A stretch of 64,000 nucleotides of DNA from Rhizobium ruizarguesonis (GCF_012349115.1 NZ_PQIG01000067.1:124001-188000), one strand, 5' to 3'; shown: positions 9,295-20,231, counted from the stretch's first letter. Notes: generated by a model from the letters alone, not told the origin. Made by a program: numbers and translations.

Positions 9295-9311
9295 GCAGTC
9301 GGCCGGCAAAA

Positions 9312-10316
9312 ATGACTGCACCAAAGAAATACGTCGTCGGCATCACCGATCACATGTTCGGCGCGCCTGATCTCGAGGCAGAAGTGCTCGGCGACGATGT
9401 CGAGATCGAGTTCTTCGCCAGCACCGACGAAGCATCTTTCGATCCAGATCGATTGGCGAGGCTCGATGCCCTGATGGTCTGGGGCGCGCGGCTCGGGTCG
9501 CGCAGCATCGCCCATCTTTCCCGCTGCAAAGGCGTCGTGCGCTACGGTGTCGGCTACGAGAAGATCGATCTTTCGGCTCTGGCGGATGCAGGCATTCCGT
9601 TCGCCAACAATCCCGATTATGGCACGGAGGAAGTCGCCGACCATGCAGTCGCGATGATCCTGTCGCTGCACCGGCGACTCTGGGAGCACGACGCTCGCGC
9701 CCGTGGCTACACGTCCGGATGGCAGGTCCATAGCCTGAAGCCGCTTAGCCGCTCGAACCGGGCCGCGGTGGGTGTTGTCGGCGTCGGGCGGATCGGCACA
9801 GCGGTGGTGAACCGCCTGAAGCCATTTGGATTCCGCATCCTGGGTTATGATCCCGGCCAGCCGCCAGGTCATGAGAAGGCGATCGGCTATGAACGCACCG
9901 ACCGGCTTGACGACCTCTTCGCCCAGGCGGATATCATCACCCTGCATTGCCCGGCAAATAACCAGACGCGTGGCATTCTGGACGGGAGTGGGCTTTCCCG
10001 GCTCAAGCCTGGAGCCATCCTGGTCAACACCGCGCGCGGAGAGCTGCTCGACGATCTCGATGCGCTCGAAGCCTCACTGCGAAACGGCCAACTCGCGGCG
10101 GCGGCAATCGACACGCTGGCGCAGGAGCCGCCGCGCGAGCATCCGCTGCTGACAGCATGGCGCGATAGGAGTGACTGGCTTGAGGGGCGGCTGGTAATAA
10201 CGCCACACAATGCCTTCTACTCCGATCATGCAGCCATCGAGATGCGCCACAACGCAGCGCAGACGGTCAAAATCCTGCTCGACGAGGGCCGGCTGCGAAA
10301 TCAGATCACAGCGTGA
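9312..10316 (+). CDS. D-2-hydroxyacid dehydrogenase family protein
   Basis: 334-residue NAD-dependent D-isomer-specific 2-hydroxyacid dehydrogenase, close in pattern to the C-terminal-binding-protein branch. The NAD site is 'VGVVGVGRIGTAVVNRL'. 'ILVNTARGELLDD' carries the catalytic Arg, 'QEPPREHPL' the Glu region, and 'VITPHNAFYSDHA' the catalytic His. It interconverts a 2-keto acid and a D-2-hydroxy acid. Only 17 bases separate it from the FMN reductase gene, so it probably processes the carbon product released by the monooxygenases. The exact substrate is unknown. Confidence 0.88.
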   Translation: MTAPKKYVVGITDHMFGAPDLEAEVLGDDVEIEFFASTDEASFDPDRLARLDALMVWGARLGSRSIAHLSRCKGVVRYGVGYEKIDLSALADAGIPFANNPDYGTEEVADHAVAMILSLHRRLWEHDARARGYTSGWQVHSLKPLSRSNRAAVGVVGVGRIGTAVVNRLKPFGFRILGYDPGQPPGHEKAIGYERTDRLDDLFAQADIITLHCPANNQTRGILDGSGLSRLKPGAILVNTARGELLDDLDALEASLRNGQLAAAAIDTLAQEPPREHPLLTAWRDRSDWLEGRLVITPHNAFYSDHAAIEMRHNAAQTVKILLDEGRLRNQITA

Positions 10317-10595
10317 GCGGCTGTCATTTGGAAACGAGACGTCAGGTCGAGCGCTTGCTATCCCGCTCTGACCGGAGGGCAACTCAGGTGTAGGTCTACC
10401 GACTGAAGGGTGATCGCCTTGACAGGAATCGAACCGTGAATTCAGCCTGGCACGCATGAGACTTTGGCTCGATATGACACGTTAACGACATACTGTCGTC
10501 CGCTGGTACAAAATCATTAGGGCAAGCATATCGTCTTTTGGAGCGGAATTCGCGGTTCGTCTTGCCGCCGGTCGTCTGCTCCCTAGATCCGACAC
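10317..10595. other. Intergenic region without recognised feature
   Basis: 279 bases between the hydroxyacid dehydrogenase and the diguanylate cyclase. No convincing open frame, hairpin with T tract or promoter pair was found. The cyclase start at 10596 has only a weak upstream ribosome-binding site. Confidence 0.5.
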
Positions 10596-11882
10596 ATGGA
10601 TACCGAGCGAACCACAGCTCCTATCAAATCGGTAAGAGCGTCTTCGCGGAAACCTCTCCAGAGGTTGAGCCCGGCCATTGTAGAGCAAGTCGAGCGCCTG
10701 CTCGGTGGACGCACGCGTGATATCCGTCTCAATGGCGAGCTGGCTCGGCTTTTTGGCGAACGCTCCTGGCCGCGGACTGCCAAGATCATCCGCGCGTGGA
10801 TGGTTTGGGTTATCGTGCTCGACGTCCTGACGTTGGGCCTCAACGCGATCTTGCTTCCGACCGAAACCGTCATGTCGATGCTTTGGCCTGCGTCTATCCT
10901 TCCCCCCGCAGCTCTTGTCGCCGCGATAGCCTTCCTGCGGCCGCGCGCTTTGTGGGTGCAGGGAGTTTTCCTCCTCTCGGCTGTTTTTCTCATCCTCCTG
11001 TCCGTCGCCTTGGTGGGCGTGAACACCGGTGGCGAGTTTTACGAGCGGCATTTGACCATCATGCTTTTTGTGGCCGTCACCGCCATTATCATATTTCCCG
11101 TTCCACTCGGTTGGGCGATGGCGATCGGTGCTGCTGCCCTCGGTATCTACCTTGTGTTTCAACTGCGCAATCCGGGTATCGAAGCGGGAAGTGCTCTGGC
11201 CGGGACGCTGTTTTTCGCAAGCGGTGTGGCTGCAACCGTCGTTGCCCGACGCACCGCCACCATCTTCGCTCAGAAGACTTTCTTGCTTGAGTTACGAGAT
11301 CGAAGTCGCCTCGCAGAGCTTACTGATGCTAATTCGCAGCTGGAATTGCTGGCGCGGACAGATCCGCTGACGGGTGTCGCCAACCGGCGTTCGATGATGG
11401 AAACGCTCCATCATTTCTGGGATGAGGACCTAAAACGAACGAACGGCGCGGCGATGCTGATGTGCGATGTCGACGACTTCAAGCGCCTCAACGATAATCT
11501 CGGGCATGCCGAAGGCGACCGCTGCCTGGTGAAAGTTGCCGGCATCATTCAGAGCAGCATGAGAGACGAGCGGGACCAGGTCGCCCGGTATGGAGGCGAA
11601 GAATTTCTCGTCTTTCTCCCAGGCTCTGATGAACAAGAGGCCCGGGGGGTTGCTGAGAGAATTCGCAGCCGAGTAGAAGCTGCATCTCTTCCAAATCCTA
11701 CCTCCCGCGTCGGCCCCTGGGTCACTGTCAGCATCGGAATAGCAATATTGATGCAAAACAGCGAACTCGTGTCGGCAGAGCACATGCAGCGCCAAGCGGA
11801 TGCGGCGCTCTATCTTGCCAAAAAGACCGGGCGCAACTGCGCGATGGTCCATGCTTCAGAGGTCGGTCAAGCCTCCGACTAA
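10596..11882 (+). CDS. Membrane diguanylate cyclase (GGDEF domain)
   Basis: 428 residues. The N-terminal part (about 65-215) holds roughly five to six membrane segments, e.g. 'MVWVIVLDVLTLGLNAILL' and 'VAVTAIIIFPVPLGWAMAIG'. A short linker then leads to a C-terminal GGDEF domain starting at 'RTDPLTGVANRRSMMETL', with active-site GGEEF at about 333-337, so it should make cyclic di-GMP. The position of the usual inhibitory RxxD site reads DERD, so product inhibition may be altered. It stands alone, flanked by unrelated operons. The membrane domain is not a named sensor type that I recognise. Confidence 0.92.
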   Translation: MDTERTTAPIKSVRASSRKPLQRLSPAIVEQVERLLGGRTRDIRLNGELARLFGERSWPRTAKIIRAWMVWVIVLDVLTLGLNAILLPTETVMSMLWPASILPPAALVAAIAFLRPRALWVQGVFLLSAVFLILLSVALVGVNTGGEFYERHLTIMLFVAVTAIIIFPVPLGWAMAIGAAALGIYLVFQLRNPGIEAGSALAGTLFFASGVAATVVARRTATIFAQKTFLLELRDRSRLAELTDANSQLELLARTDPLTGVANRRSMMETLHHFWDEDLKRTNGAAMLMCDVDDFKRLNDNLGHAEGDRCLVKVAGIIQSSMRDERDQVARYGGEEFLVFLPGSDEQEARGVAERIRSRVEAASLPNPTSRVGPWVTVSIGIAILMQNSELVSAEHMQRQADAALYLAKKTGRNCAMVHASEVGQASD

Positions 11883-11968
11883 AGCCCTTCGCCTTTTTTA
11901 TTGTCCAAAAGGACGACCTTAAAACGGCTGCAAGCCGGGTCCGGTGTCAGCCTCCCATACTTGACCAT

Positions 11969-11997
11969 TTGACAGATATCCTACAAGTGGATATGTA
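11969..11997 (+). promoter_or_regulatory. Promoter with embedded inverted repeat before GntR gene
   Basis: TTGACA (11969-11974), a 17-base spacer and TATGTA (11992-11997) form a plausible sigma-70 promoter. Between them ATATCC (11976-11981) and GGATAT (11989-11994) form an inverted repeat with a 7-base spacer. The overlap of operator and promoter suggests autoregulation by the GntR protein just downstream. Confidence 0.55.
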
Positions 11998-12034
11998 ACA
12001 TGCATCTTATCGGCGATGCGAGAAAGTGACCGGC

Positions 12035-12778
12035 ATGACATTGAAATCGATGAAGCCGCTGACGCGCGCGCCGCTGCTGCATGTCTCCGTTCAGGAAAGT
12101 CTGCGCGCCTACATCGACGACAACGGCCTTGCGCCCGGAACCCTGCTTCCGGCGGAAGGAGAGCTTGCCACCCAGCTCGGTGTCAGCCGCAATTCGCTGA
12201 GGGAAGGCATTAAGGCGCTGGAATCGCTCGGCGTGCTGGAGACGCGGCGCGGTGTCGGCATTTTCGTGAAGGCCTTTTCCTTCGAGCCGCTTCTCGACAA
12301 CCTCGCTTACGGCCTCGGCGGCGCCCTGCGACAAATCGAGGAAGTCCTCGAAATCCGGCGCACGTTGGAAGTGGGATTGATCGGCAAGACGATCGACGTG
12401 ATCGAGGAGGAGGACATCGCCGAGCTGCGTGCCACCGTCAATCGGATGCGCGCCCATGCCGAGCGCGGTGAAACCTTCGCGGAAGACGACCAGCTGTTCC
12501 ACCGACTGCTGTTTCGCTGCCAGGACAATGAAACGCTCGTGCGGCTGATCGATGTCTTCTGGCTCGCCTTCTACAAGGCATCGGATTTCGTCAATCTCGA
12601 AAATACCGATCCGATGGCGACGTGGCGCGACCATGCCGCGATCGTCGATGCGATCGAGGCAAGAGATCTGGAGGAGGCGCGCAGACGCCTGGATCGTCAC
12701 TACGAGGGCATTGCCCGGGTGATTGCCAACAACAAGACAAGTTCAAACGTGGGAGGAACACATGAAAAGACTGTCTAG
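12035..12778 (+). CDS. GntR-family transcriptional regulator (FadR/FCD subfamily)
   Basis: 247-residue regulator. The N-terminal winged helix is recognisable by 'QESLRAYIDDNGLAPGTLLPAEGELATQLGVSRNSLREGIKALESLGVLETRRGVGIFV'. The C-terminal FCD ligand domain contains 'LEIRRTLEVGLIG' and 'HRLLFRCQDNETLVRLI'. An in-frame GTG at 12026 is possible, but AGAAAG lies 8 bases before ATG 12035. Its end overlaps the following binding-protein gene by 17 bases, so it is co-transcribed with the importer it probably controls. The effector is likely an organic acid handled by the downstream aldolases (inference). Confidence 0.9.
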   Translation: MTLKSMKPLTRAPLLHVSVQESLRAYIDDNGLAPGTLLPAEGELATQLGVSRNSLREGIKALESLGVLETRRGVGIFVKAFSFEPLLDNLAYGLGGALRQIEEVLEIRRTLEVGLIGKTIDVIEEEDIAELRATVNRMRAHAERGETFAEDDQLFHRLLFRCQDNETLVRLIDVFWLAFYKASDFVNLENTDPMATWRDHAAIVDAIEARDLEEARRRLDRHYEGIARVIANNKTSSNVGGTHEKTV

Positions 12779-14360
12779 ATTATCCGTTATTGCGCTTGGC
12801 GCCCTGCTGTCGACGGCGGCCGTTCCGGCTCTTGTCGTTTCGGGCGTTGCAGCTGAGGCTCAGGCAGCCACGCTATCCGGCGGCTTCGATGTCGGCCCCG
12901 GAGGCTTCCAGGGCAACTTCAATCCGCTCGCCGCGACCGCCGGCTTCACCTGGCTCAGCGTCTACTACGAACCGCTGATCACCTATGATGAGAAGCTGCA
13001 GAAGGTCGTCGGCGCGCTGGCAAGCTCCTACGAGGTCAGCTCGGACCAGATGACCTACACGTTCAAGCTGGCAGACGCCAAATGGCATGACGGCAAACCG
13101 TTCACCGCCAAGGACACGAAGTTCACCATCACCCTTGCGATGGATGCGAAAACCGGCTCGGTGCTCGCTGCCCGGCTGAAGGGCATATCGTCGGTCGAGA
13201 CGCCGGACGATCACACGGTTGTCATCAAGCTCAGCGCACCCAGCAGCAGTTTTCTCGACACGATGACCAAGGTGATGATGCTCCCCGAGCATGCGCTCTC
13301 CTCGATTCCGGCCGACCAGCTGGCGAAGAACGCGTGGTGGTCCACAGCTCCGATCGGCACCGGTCCGTTCAAATTCACCAAATACGTCTCGGATCAATAT
13401 GTCGAACTTGCTGCAAACACTGATTATCGCGGTGGCAAACCCGCACTGGAACGCGTCATCAATCGCTATTTCGCCAACCCGACCGCAGCGATCGCGGCGC
13501 TGAGAGCCGGCGAAATCCAGTTCACCTATGTCGATTCCAACGACGTGCCGACCTTCAAGGACAACAAGGACTTCAAGGTCATCGAAGGCAACTCTTTCGT
13601 CGTTAACTATCTCGGCTTCAACCACGATTCCCCGCTCTGGAAGGACGTGCGCGTCCGCCAGGCGGTGATGTACGCGATCAATCGCGATGCCATCATCCAG
13701 AGCCTCTATGGCGGTGCGGCCAAGCCTGCCAATTGCGCCTATGTTGCCGAACAGCTGATACCCCCTGATATCGATAGCTATGCCTATGATCCCGAGAAGG
13801 CCAAGAAGCTTTTGACGGATGCCGGCTGGGACCAGATCAATGGCGGCAAGCCGATCACGCTTCTGACCTATTACACCACGCCGCTGGCGACCAACGTGCT
13901 TGCCGCAGTCCAGGCGATGCTTGCCCAGGTCGGCATCAACATCGTCCCGCGCGCCGTCGATGCGCCGACCTATAACAGCATCGTGCTCAATGCGACGCCG
14001 GACGTTGCCCAGTTCCAGATGGTTTATGCCGGGCTGCAGAACGGGCCGGATGCCGGAAGCATCAATGTCGGCCTCAACGAGAAGCAGATCCCTCCGGCCG
14101 GACCGAATGTCGCCAGGGTTCGCATGCCTGACCTCACCAAGGCGCTCGATAGTGCCTTGGCCGAGCCGGACAGTGCCAAGCGGGATGCCGCCTACCAGGA
14201 CGTCTGCAAGGTGATGAACACGAACCTGCCCTGGGCGACGCTCTGGGTGGCAAACCGCTACGGCATCGTCTCGACCAAGGTGAAGGATTTCGTCTGGACG
14301 CCGGCGCCAGGCGGCGGCCCCTACCAGGCCAACCCGCAGAAATGGTCGATCGCCGAATAG
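12762..14360 (+). CDS. Opp/Dpp-type ABC transporter substrate-binding protein
   Basis: 532-residue periplasmic binding protein of family 5. GGAGG lies 6 bases before the ATG. A Sec signal peptide is evident (basic MKRLSRL, hydrophobic core, cleavage near 'AEAQAA'). Family blocks are 'YTFKLADAKWHDGKPFTAKDTKFT', 'GTGPFKFTKYVSDQYVELAANTDYRGG' and 'DVRVRQAVMYAINRDAIIQSLYGG'. It starts inside the GntR gene and is followed by a hairpin (14382-14401) and then its permeases. The substrate is unknown; the two DapA-like genes nearby suggest a compound that yields a keto acid. Confidence 0.93.
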   Translation: MKRLSRLSVIALGALLSTAAVPALVVSGVAAEAQAATLSGGFDVGPGGFQGNFNPLAATAGFTWLSVYYEPLITYDEKLQKVVGALASSYEVSSDQMTYTFKLADAKWHDGKPFTAKDTKFTITLAMDAKTGSVLAARLKGISSVETPDDHTVVIKLSAPSSSFLDTMTKVMMLPEHALSSIPADQLAKNAWWSTAPIGTGPFKFTKYVSDQYVELAANTDYRGGKPALERVINRYFANPTAAIAALRAGEIQFTYVDSNDVPTFKDNKDFKVIEGNSFVVNYLGFNHDSPLWKDVRVRQAVMYAINRDAIIQSLYGGAAKPANCAYVAEQLIPPDIDSYAYDPEKAKKLLTDAGWDQINGGKPITLLTYYTTPLATNVLAAVQAMLAQVGINIVPRAVDAPTYNSIVLNATPDVAQFQMVYAGLQNGPDAGSINVGLNEKQIPPAGPNVARVRMPDLTKALDSALAEPDSAKRDAAYQDVCKVMNTNLPWATLWVANRYGIVSTKVKDFVWTPAPGGGPYQANPQKWSIAE

Positions 14361-14381
14361 GCGGTTTCCGGGAAAGCCTTG

Positions 14382-14401
14382 AGGGTGGCTTCGGCCACCC
14401 T
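14382..14401 (+). terminator. Intercistronic TTCG hairpin after binding-protein gene
   Basis: AGGGTGGC (14382-14389), TTCG loop, GCCACCCT (14394-14401): a perfect 8-bp stem closed by a stable tetraloop. No T tract follows. It lies 21 bases after the binding-protein stop and 17 before the permease start, so it is likely a 3'-end stabiliser or partial terminator that raises binding-protein expression over the permeases. Confidence 0.6.
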
Positions 14402-14418
14402 GACAAGACGGATGAACC

Positions 14419-15378
14419 ATGCTCCAATACAGTCTCAGACGCCTGGTCATAGGAATAGGCATGCTCGTCGCCCTGAGCATGCTGATCTTCCTGCTGCTGC
14501 GCCTGACGCCCGGCGATCCGATCGATGCCTTTATCGATCCGAACCTGCCGATGTCGCCGTCAGACCTTGCCGATCTGCGCAGAAACCTCGGGCTCGATCA
14601 GCCCTTGCCCGCGCAGTATCTGGGCTGGTTGCAGCAGGCGCTGACCGGCAATCTCGGCTATTCGATCAAGCGTCTCGATCAGCCGGTTCTCGGCCTGGTG
14701 CTGTCACGGATCGGCCCGACGGTGCTCTTGATGGGCACTGCACTTGTCTTCGCCATCGTCGCAGGCATCGCCTGCGGAGTGATCGGCGCCGTCCGCCGCA
14801 ATTCGCTTGCCGATCTCTCCTTATCCGTGGTTGCGCTTGCCGGCATTTCGAGCCCGGCATTCCTCAGCGCGCTGATCGGCCTTTATATTTTCTCCGTCCG
14901 CCTGCACTGGATGCCATCAGGCGGCATGCTGACGCCGGGCGAGGAATTCTCGGTGGGCGATCTCCTCCACCATCTGATCCTGCCGGCGGCACTTCTGTCT
15001 GTCGCGCAAGCCGCATTGATCATGCGTTACATGCGCGCTTCGCTGCTCGAAGTCCTGAACCAGGATTACGTGCGCACCGCCCGCGCCAAGGGCGTTCGCG
15101 AGTTCTGGGTCATCACCAAGCATGCCTTGCGCAATGCGCTTCTTCCGATCGTCACGCTGATCGGCTCCACCATCGGGCTTGCAATCGGCGGCGCCATCTT
15201 CATCGAGAGCGTCTTCAACTGGCCGGGCATGGGTCTCTTGCTCGTCGACGCAGTGCAGACCCGCGACTACCCCGTCATCATGGGGGCGACGCTCGTCATC
15301 GGCACCTGCGTTATCGTCGTCAATCTTCTGACCGATATCACCTATGCGGTCGTCGACCCGCGCATCAAGGTGGGCTGA
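14419..15378 (+). CDS. Opp/Dpp-type ABC transporter permease (DppB class)
   Basis: 319-residue inner-membrane permease. It starts with a membrane helix ([19 protein letters not shown]) followed by '[11 protein letters not shown]', the DppB-class motif. '[27 protein letters not shown]' is the periplasmic segment typical of the class. The EAA loop is '[30 protein letters not shown]'. It forms a heterodimer with the next gene, two bases downstream of its stop. Confidence 0.95.
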   Translation: MLQYSLRRLVIGIGMLVALSMLIFLLLRLTPGDPIDAFIDPNLPMSPSDLADLRRNLGLDQPLPAQYLGWLQQALTGNLGYSIKRLDQPVLGLVLSRIGPTVLLMGTALVFAIVAGIACGVIGAVRRNSLADLSLSVVALAGISSPAFLSALIGLYIFSVRLHWMPSGGMLTPGEEFSVGDLLHHLILPAALLSVAQAALIMRYMRASLLEVLNQDYVRTARAKGVREFWVITKHALRNALLPIVTLIGSTIGLAIGGAIFIESVFNWPGMGLLLVDAVQTRDYPVIMGATLVIGTCVIVVNLLTDITYAVVDPRIKVG

Positions 15379-15380
15379 TC

Positions 15381-16259
15381 ATGCTGGCACGCTCTTCCGA
15401 ACGCCGGAGCCCCGGACCACTTGCCCGCGCCTTCAGTCGGTTTCTGCTCAATCGCGCAGCCGTTGCCGGCGTCTGCATTGCCATTCCGATGCTGCTGCTG
15501 ATCCTTTCCTATCCGCTATGGTGGGCTTTCCGGCCGAACGACATCGATCTTCTGGCCATGAATAGCGGCCCGACGGCGACGCACTGGTTCGGAGCCGATG
15601 GTGTCGGCCGCGACGTCTTCGCCCGCGTGCTCGAAGGCGGCCGGATTTCGCTGCTGGTCGCCGTCGCATCCACCGCGCTTTCCGCGGTCATCGGTTTTCT
15701 TTTCGGGGCAATCTCGGCGCTGGCAGGACGCTGGACGGACGCCGTCTCGATGCGCTTCGTCGATCTGGTGATGACCCTGCCGCCCGTCATCTTCCTGCTT
15801 GTGCTCGCCTCGATTGCCGGCACCGGCATCTGGCCGACGGTGCTGGTCATCTCGCTGCTCTCCTGGCCGCTGCTTGCGCGCATGATCCGCTCGCGGCTGC
15901 TGGAATTGCGTGAACGCGACTTCGTCATGGCCGCTCGCGGCATGGGCGCCGGCATCGGACATCTGCTCTTTCGCCACGGCCTGCCGAACTCGATCGATAT
16001 CCTGGTGGTCTATGCAACGCTGCAGATTGCCAATGCCATCCTGCTCGAGGCGGGGCTGTCCTTTCTCGGTCTCGGCATCGCCCCGCCGGCAGCAAGCTGG
16101 GGCAACATGCTGAACGCGGCCCGCTCGACCGCCGTGCTCGAACAATATCCGTGGCAATGGCTCTTCCCCGGCGCCGCGCTGATCCTTGCCGTCCTGGCGA
16201 TCAACTTCATTGGCGATGGCCTCAGAGATGCCTTCGACCCGCGTGCCGAACTGATTTGA
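15381..16259 (+). CDS. Opp/Dpp-type ABC transporter permease (DppC class)
   Basis: 292-residue permease. The frame is open far upstream, but the ATG at 15381, directly after the preceding stop, fits operon spacing. Features are the N-terminal anchor ([22 protein letters not shown]), '[21 protein letters not shown]' typical of DppC, EAA loop '[26 protein letters not shown]', and a C-terminal '[14 protein letters not shown]' ending that is near-universal in this class. The dihydrodipicolinate-synthase-like gene follows, inserted between permeases and ATPases. Confidence 0.95.
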   Translation: MLARSSERRSPGPLARAFSRFLLNRAAVAGVCIAIPMLLLILSYPLWWAFRPNDIDLLAMNSGPTATHWFGADGVGRDVFARVLEGGRISLLVAVASTALSAVIGFLFGAISALAGRWTDAVSMRFVDLVMTLPPVIFLLVLASIAGTGIWPTVLVISLLSWPLLARMIRSRLLELRERDFVMAARGMGAGIGHLLFRHGLPNSIDILVVYATLQIANAILLEAGLSFLGLGIAPPAASWGNMLNAARSTAVLEQYPWQWLFPGAALILAVLAINFIGDGLRDAFDPRAELI

Positions 16260-16277
16260 CAATCGAAAGAAGCGAAA

Positions 16278-17195
16278 ATGACCAAATTCAAGGGTGTCGT
16301 TCCCCCCGTCGTAACACCGCTCAATCCGGATCTCACCGTCGACTACCCATCCTATACGCGCGTGCTCGAGCATCTGATCGGTGCCGGCTGCCATGGCGTA
16401 TTCGTGCTCGGCTCGACGAGCGAGGTGATCTTCCATGACGAAAAGACCCGGCGGGACATCATCGAACATTCGGCCAAGGTGGTGAATGGCCGGGTGCCGC
16501 TGATCGTTGGGGTCATCGATCCAACCACGGATCGCGTCATCGCCCATGCGAAGGTTGCAAAGGCCGCTGGCGCCGATGCGGTCGTGGTGACGGCGCCATT
16601 CTATACGGTCACCAGCCAGTCCGAGATCCTCGACCACTTCCGTTATATCCGCGACGCGGTGGACATTCCGCTGATCGCCTACGACATTCCGGTCTGCGTT
16701 CACGTCAAGCTGCAGCGCCAGACCGTGGTCACGCTTGCCAGGGAAGGCGCCATAATCGGCCTCAAGGATTCCAGCGGCGATGACGGCAACTTCCGCTATG
16801 CGCTCCTCGACCTAGCCGAACACAAGGACGTCTTCCTGATGACCGGCTCCGAGATCGTCGTCGACACCGCCCTGCTGATGGGCGCCCATGGTGTTGTCCC
16901 TGGTATCGCCAATGTCGATCCGCACGGCTATGTCCGCCTTTGGAATGCTGCGCAGCGCGGCGACTGGGTCGCCGCGAAGAAGGAACAGGAGCGCCTCTGC
17001 CGCCTCTTCGAAATCGTCTGGGTCGCGCAGGGCCGCGTCAGTGGCGGCGCAGCCGGCATCGGCGCCTTCAAGACCGCTATGCGCAGCCTCGGCATCATCG
17101 ATTCCGCCGTCATGCCGCGGCCGCGTGCCTCCCTCAACGAAGCCGAAACCGCGCGGATCGATGAGATCCTGCGTGCAACCGGTCTGCTGAACTGA
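16278..17195 (+). CDS. Dihydrodipicolinate synthase/N-acetylneuraminate lyase family aldolase
   Basis: 305-residue class I aldolase with a TIM barrel. '[13 protein letters not shown]' and '[16 protein letters not shown]' form the pyruvate-carboxylate loop region. The conserved Tyr is about 135 (LIAYDIPV) and the Schiff-base Lys about 163 ([10 protein letters not shown]). The GSTSE loop replaces the usual GTTGE. Family members condense or cleave a pyruvate-derived keto acid. Its placement inside an importer operon points to catabolism (cleavage of the imported compound) rather than lysine synthesis. A second, divergent paralog lies at 19200. Confidence 0.88.
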   Translation: MTKFKGVVPPVVTPLNPDLTVDYPSYTRVLEHLIGAGCHGVFVLGSTSEVIFHDEKTRRDIIEHSAKVVNGRVPLIVGVIDPTTDRVIAHAKVAKAAGADAVVVTAPFYTVTSQSEILDHFRYIRDAVDIPLIAYDIPVCVHVKLQRQTVVTLAREGAIIGLKDSSGDDGNFRYALLDLAEHKDVFLMTGSEIVVDTALLMGAHGVVPGIANVDPHGYVRLWNAAQRGDWVAAKKEQERLCRLFEIVWVAQGRVSGGAAGIGAFKTAMRSLGIIDSAVMPRPRASLNEAETARIDEILRATGLLN

Positions 17196-17203
17196 GCCAG
17201 CTG

Positions 17204-18220
17204 ATGGAACAGACCGCCGAACCCGTACTCGACATCAGAGGATTGCGAACGATCTTCCGCATCCGCGGCGGTGAGATCACGGCGGTCAACAATATCGACC
17301 TGACCGTTGCCGCCGGCGAGACGCTTGCGCTCGTCGGCGAATCCGGCTCCGGCAAGTCGGTCACCAGCCTGTCGGTCATGCGGCTGCTCACCCGCAACAT
17401 CGGCGTGATCGCCGCAGGCAGCATCCGCCTTGCGACGAGCGACGGCGTGGTCCGCGATCTCGTCTCCCTCGATGAAGAGAGCATGCGCAGGATCAGGGGC
17501 GACGACATCGGCATGATATTCCAGGAGCCGATGTCGAGCCTCAATCCCGTCTTTACCATCGGTGACCAGATCGCCGAGCCGATCCGCATCCATCGCGGTG
17601 CCGATCGCAAGGCGGCGATGAACGCAGCCGTCGCGTTGCTTGAAAGCGTCGGCATACCGGACGCTCGACGCCGTGCCGGCCAATATCCGCACGAACTGTC
17701 GGGCGGCATGCGGCAGCGTGCGACGATCGCCATGGCGCTCGCCTGTGATCCGGCGCTGTTGATCGCCGACGAGCCGACCACGGCGCTCGATGTGACCATC
17801 CAGGCGCAGATTCTCGACCTGCTCCTCAAACTGCAGCGCGAGCGCGGCATGGCCATGCTCTTTGTCACCCACAATCTCGGCGTCGTCGCCGAAATCGCCC
17901 ATCGCGTCGCGGTGATGTATGCTGGACGGATCGTCGAAGAAGGGCCGGTCGGCGAGGTCTTCCGTAATCCCAAGCATCCCTACACGATGGGCCTTCTCGC
18001 CTCCATGCCGCGCCTTGGCCATGCGGCGCGGATGAAACAGGCCGGCGAAAAGCTCGCTGCGATCCCCGGCATGGTCCCGAGCCTGATGAACATGCCGAGC
18101 GGCTGCGCCTTTTCCCCGCGCTGCAAGTTCGCGATCGAAGCCTGTCGCGTCACGGTTCCCGCGCTCGAACAGGTCAATCCGCAGCACCGCAGCCGCTGCA
18201 TCAGATGGCAGGAGATCTAG
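17204..18220 (+). CDS. Opp/Dpp-type ABC transporter ATP-binding protein (DppD class)
   Basis: 338 residues, one nucleotide-binding domain plus the C-terminal oligopeptide-transporter extension. Walker A is at 45-52 (GESGSGKS), the signature '[15 protein letters not shown]' near 166, Walker B '[16 protein letters not shown]', and the Cys-containing tail '[15 protein letters not shown]', which in this class can carry an iron-sulfur cluster. It works with the 18221 ATPase to power the 14419/15381 permeases. Its stop is directly followed by the next ATG. Confidence 0.95.
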   Translation: MEQTAEPVLDIRGLRTIFRIRGGEITAVNNIDLTVAAGETLALVGESGSGKSVTSLSVMRLLTRNIGVIAAGSIRLATSDGVVRDLVSLDEESMRRIRGDDIGMIFQEPMSSLNPVFTIGDQIAEPIRIHRGADRKAAMNAAVALLESVGIPDARRRAGQYPHELSGGMRQRATIAMALACDPALLIADEPTTALDVTIQAQILDLLLKLQRERGMAMLFVTHNLGVVAEIAHRVAVMYAGRIVEEGPVGEVFRNPKHPYTMGLLASMPRLGHAARMKQAGEKLAAIPGMVPSLMNMPSGCAFSPRCKFAIEACRVTVPALEQVNPQHRSRCIRWQEI

Positions 18221-19174
<954 letters not shown>

Positions 19175-19199
19175 TCCGTCATCCATCGGGGAAAAACAG

Positions 19200-20135
19200 A
19201 TGAACGCGAAGATGCCGCGTCCCGCCATCGGCGGAAATTGGGCGAGCCTGCTTCTGCCGATCGCAGCCGATGACAACATCGAATTCGGCAAGCTCGGTGA
19301 AGAGATCGACATCCTCATCGATGCCGGCGTCGATGGTATTTACTCAAATGGCACGGCCGGCGAATTCCACAATCAGACGGAGGTGGAGTTCGACAGGATC
19401 CAGGCAATGCTGGCCGAGCGCTGCAAGGCGTCTTCAAAGCCATTCGTCATCGGCGCCTGCCAGCCCGACCCGCTGATCATGCTCAATCGCGTCCGCCGCG
19501 CCGCCGCGCTCGATCCCCGCGCCATTCAGGTCATATTGCCGGACTGGTGGCCGCTCAACGATGCCGAAGCGATCGACTTCCTGAAACGAGCGGCCGAGGC
19601 TGCCGACGGAATTCCGTTCATCCTCTACAATCCGCCGCACGCAAAACGCGTGCTGGCACCAAAGGAGCTGGGCATGGTCTGCGCCGCGGTGCCTGAGGTG
19701 ATCGGCATCAAGCTCGCCGATGGCGACGCCTCCTGGTATGCCGAGGCGCGCCGGCATCTGTCCGGGCTGTCACTCTTCGTCCCCGGCCATCATCTCGCAA
19801 CCGGCACCAAGGAAGGTGTGGCAGCAGGCTCCTTTTCCAATGTGGCCTGCTTTAGTCCCCGCGGCGCTCAGACCTGGACGGTTTCGATGCGAAACGATAT
19901 CGACGCCGCACTCGATCTGGAGCGACGCATCTGCACGTTCATGGACGCGCATATCGTCCCGTTTCGCCAGGAATTCGGCTATTCGAATGCCGCTCTCGAC
20001 AAGCTTTTGAGTACGATCGGCAATTGGGGACCTGTGGGCACCCGTTTGCGGTTTCCCTATCGCTCGATAGACATGGCAGAAGCGGTCAGGTTGCGACCGA
20101 TCGCACGCTCCGAACTCCCCGATCTTTTCCCCTGA
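19200..20135 (+). CDS. Second DapA/NanA-family aldolase
   Basis: 311 residues, another class I aldolase. 'GVDGIYSNGTAGEFHNQT' is the substrate loop, Tyr is at about 143 (FILYNPPHAKR), and Lys at about 171 (VIGIKLADGD). It differs strongly from the 16278 paralog: the loop is NGTAGE and the Lys motif GIKLADGD, so the two probably act on different substrates or steps. The frame is open upstream, but ATG 19200 fits the alignment of the barrel start. It is the last gene of the operon, convergent with the IclR gene. Confidence 0.87.
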   Translation: MNAKMPRPAIGGNWASLLLPIAADDNIEFGKLGEEIDILIDAGVDGIYSNGTAGEFHNQTEVEFDRIQAMLAERCKASSKPFVIGACQPDPLIMLNRVRRAAALDPRAIQVILPDWWPLNDAEAIDFLKRAAEAADGIPFILYNPPHAKRVLAPKELGMVCAAVPEVIGIKLADGDASWYAEARRHLSGLSLFVPGHHLATGTKEGVAAGSFSNVACFSPRGAQTWTVSMRNDIDAALDLERRICTFMDAHIVPFRQEFGYSNAALDKLLSTIGNWGPVGTRLRFPYRSIDMAEAVRLRPIARSELPDLFP

Positions 20136-20231
20136 GTTGGCGGGCCTGGCGCAGTAGCAACCTGCGTTGGTTTGTCTTGGTGGGGATCGAACCGAAGAGA
20201 CAAGGTCCGATATGGCGCAGAACGAAAAGCT

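Noticed and set aside
12873..14480. 535-codon minus-strand open frame opposite a binding-protein gene
   Set aside because: The plus-strand gene has a signal peptide, a GGAGG site and family motifs. The antisense product is compositionally biased and unrecognisable.
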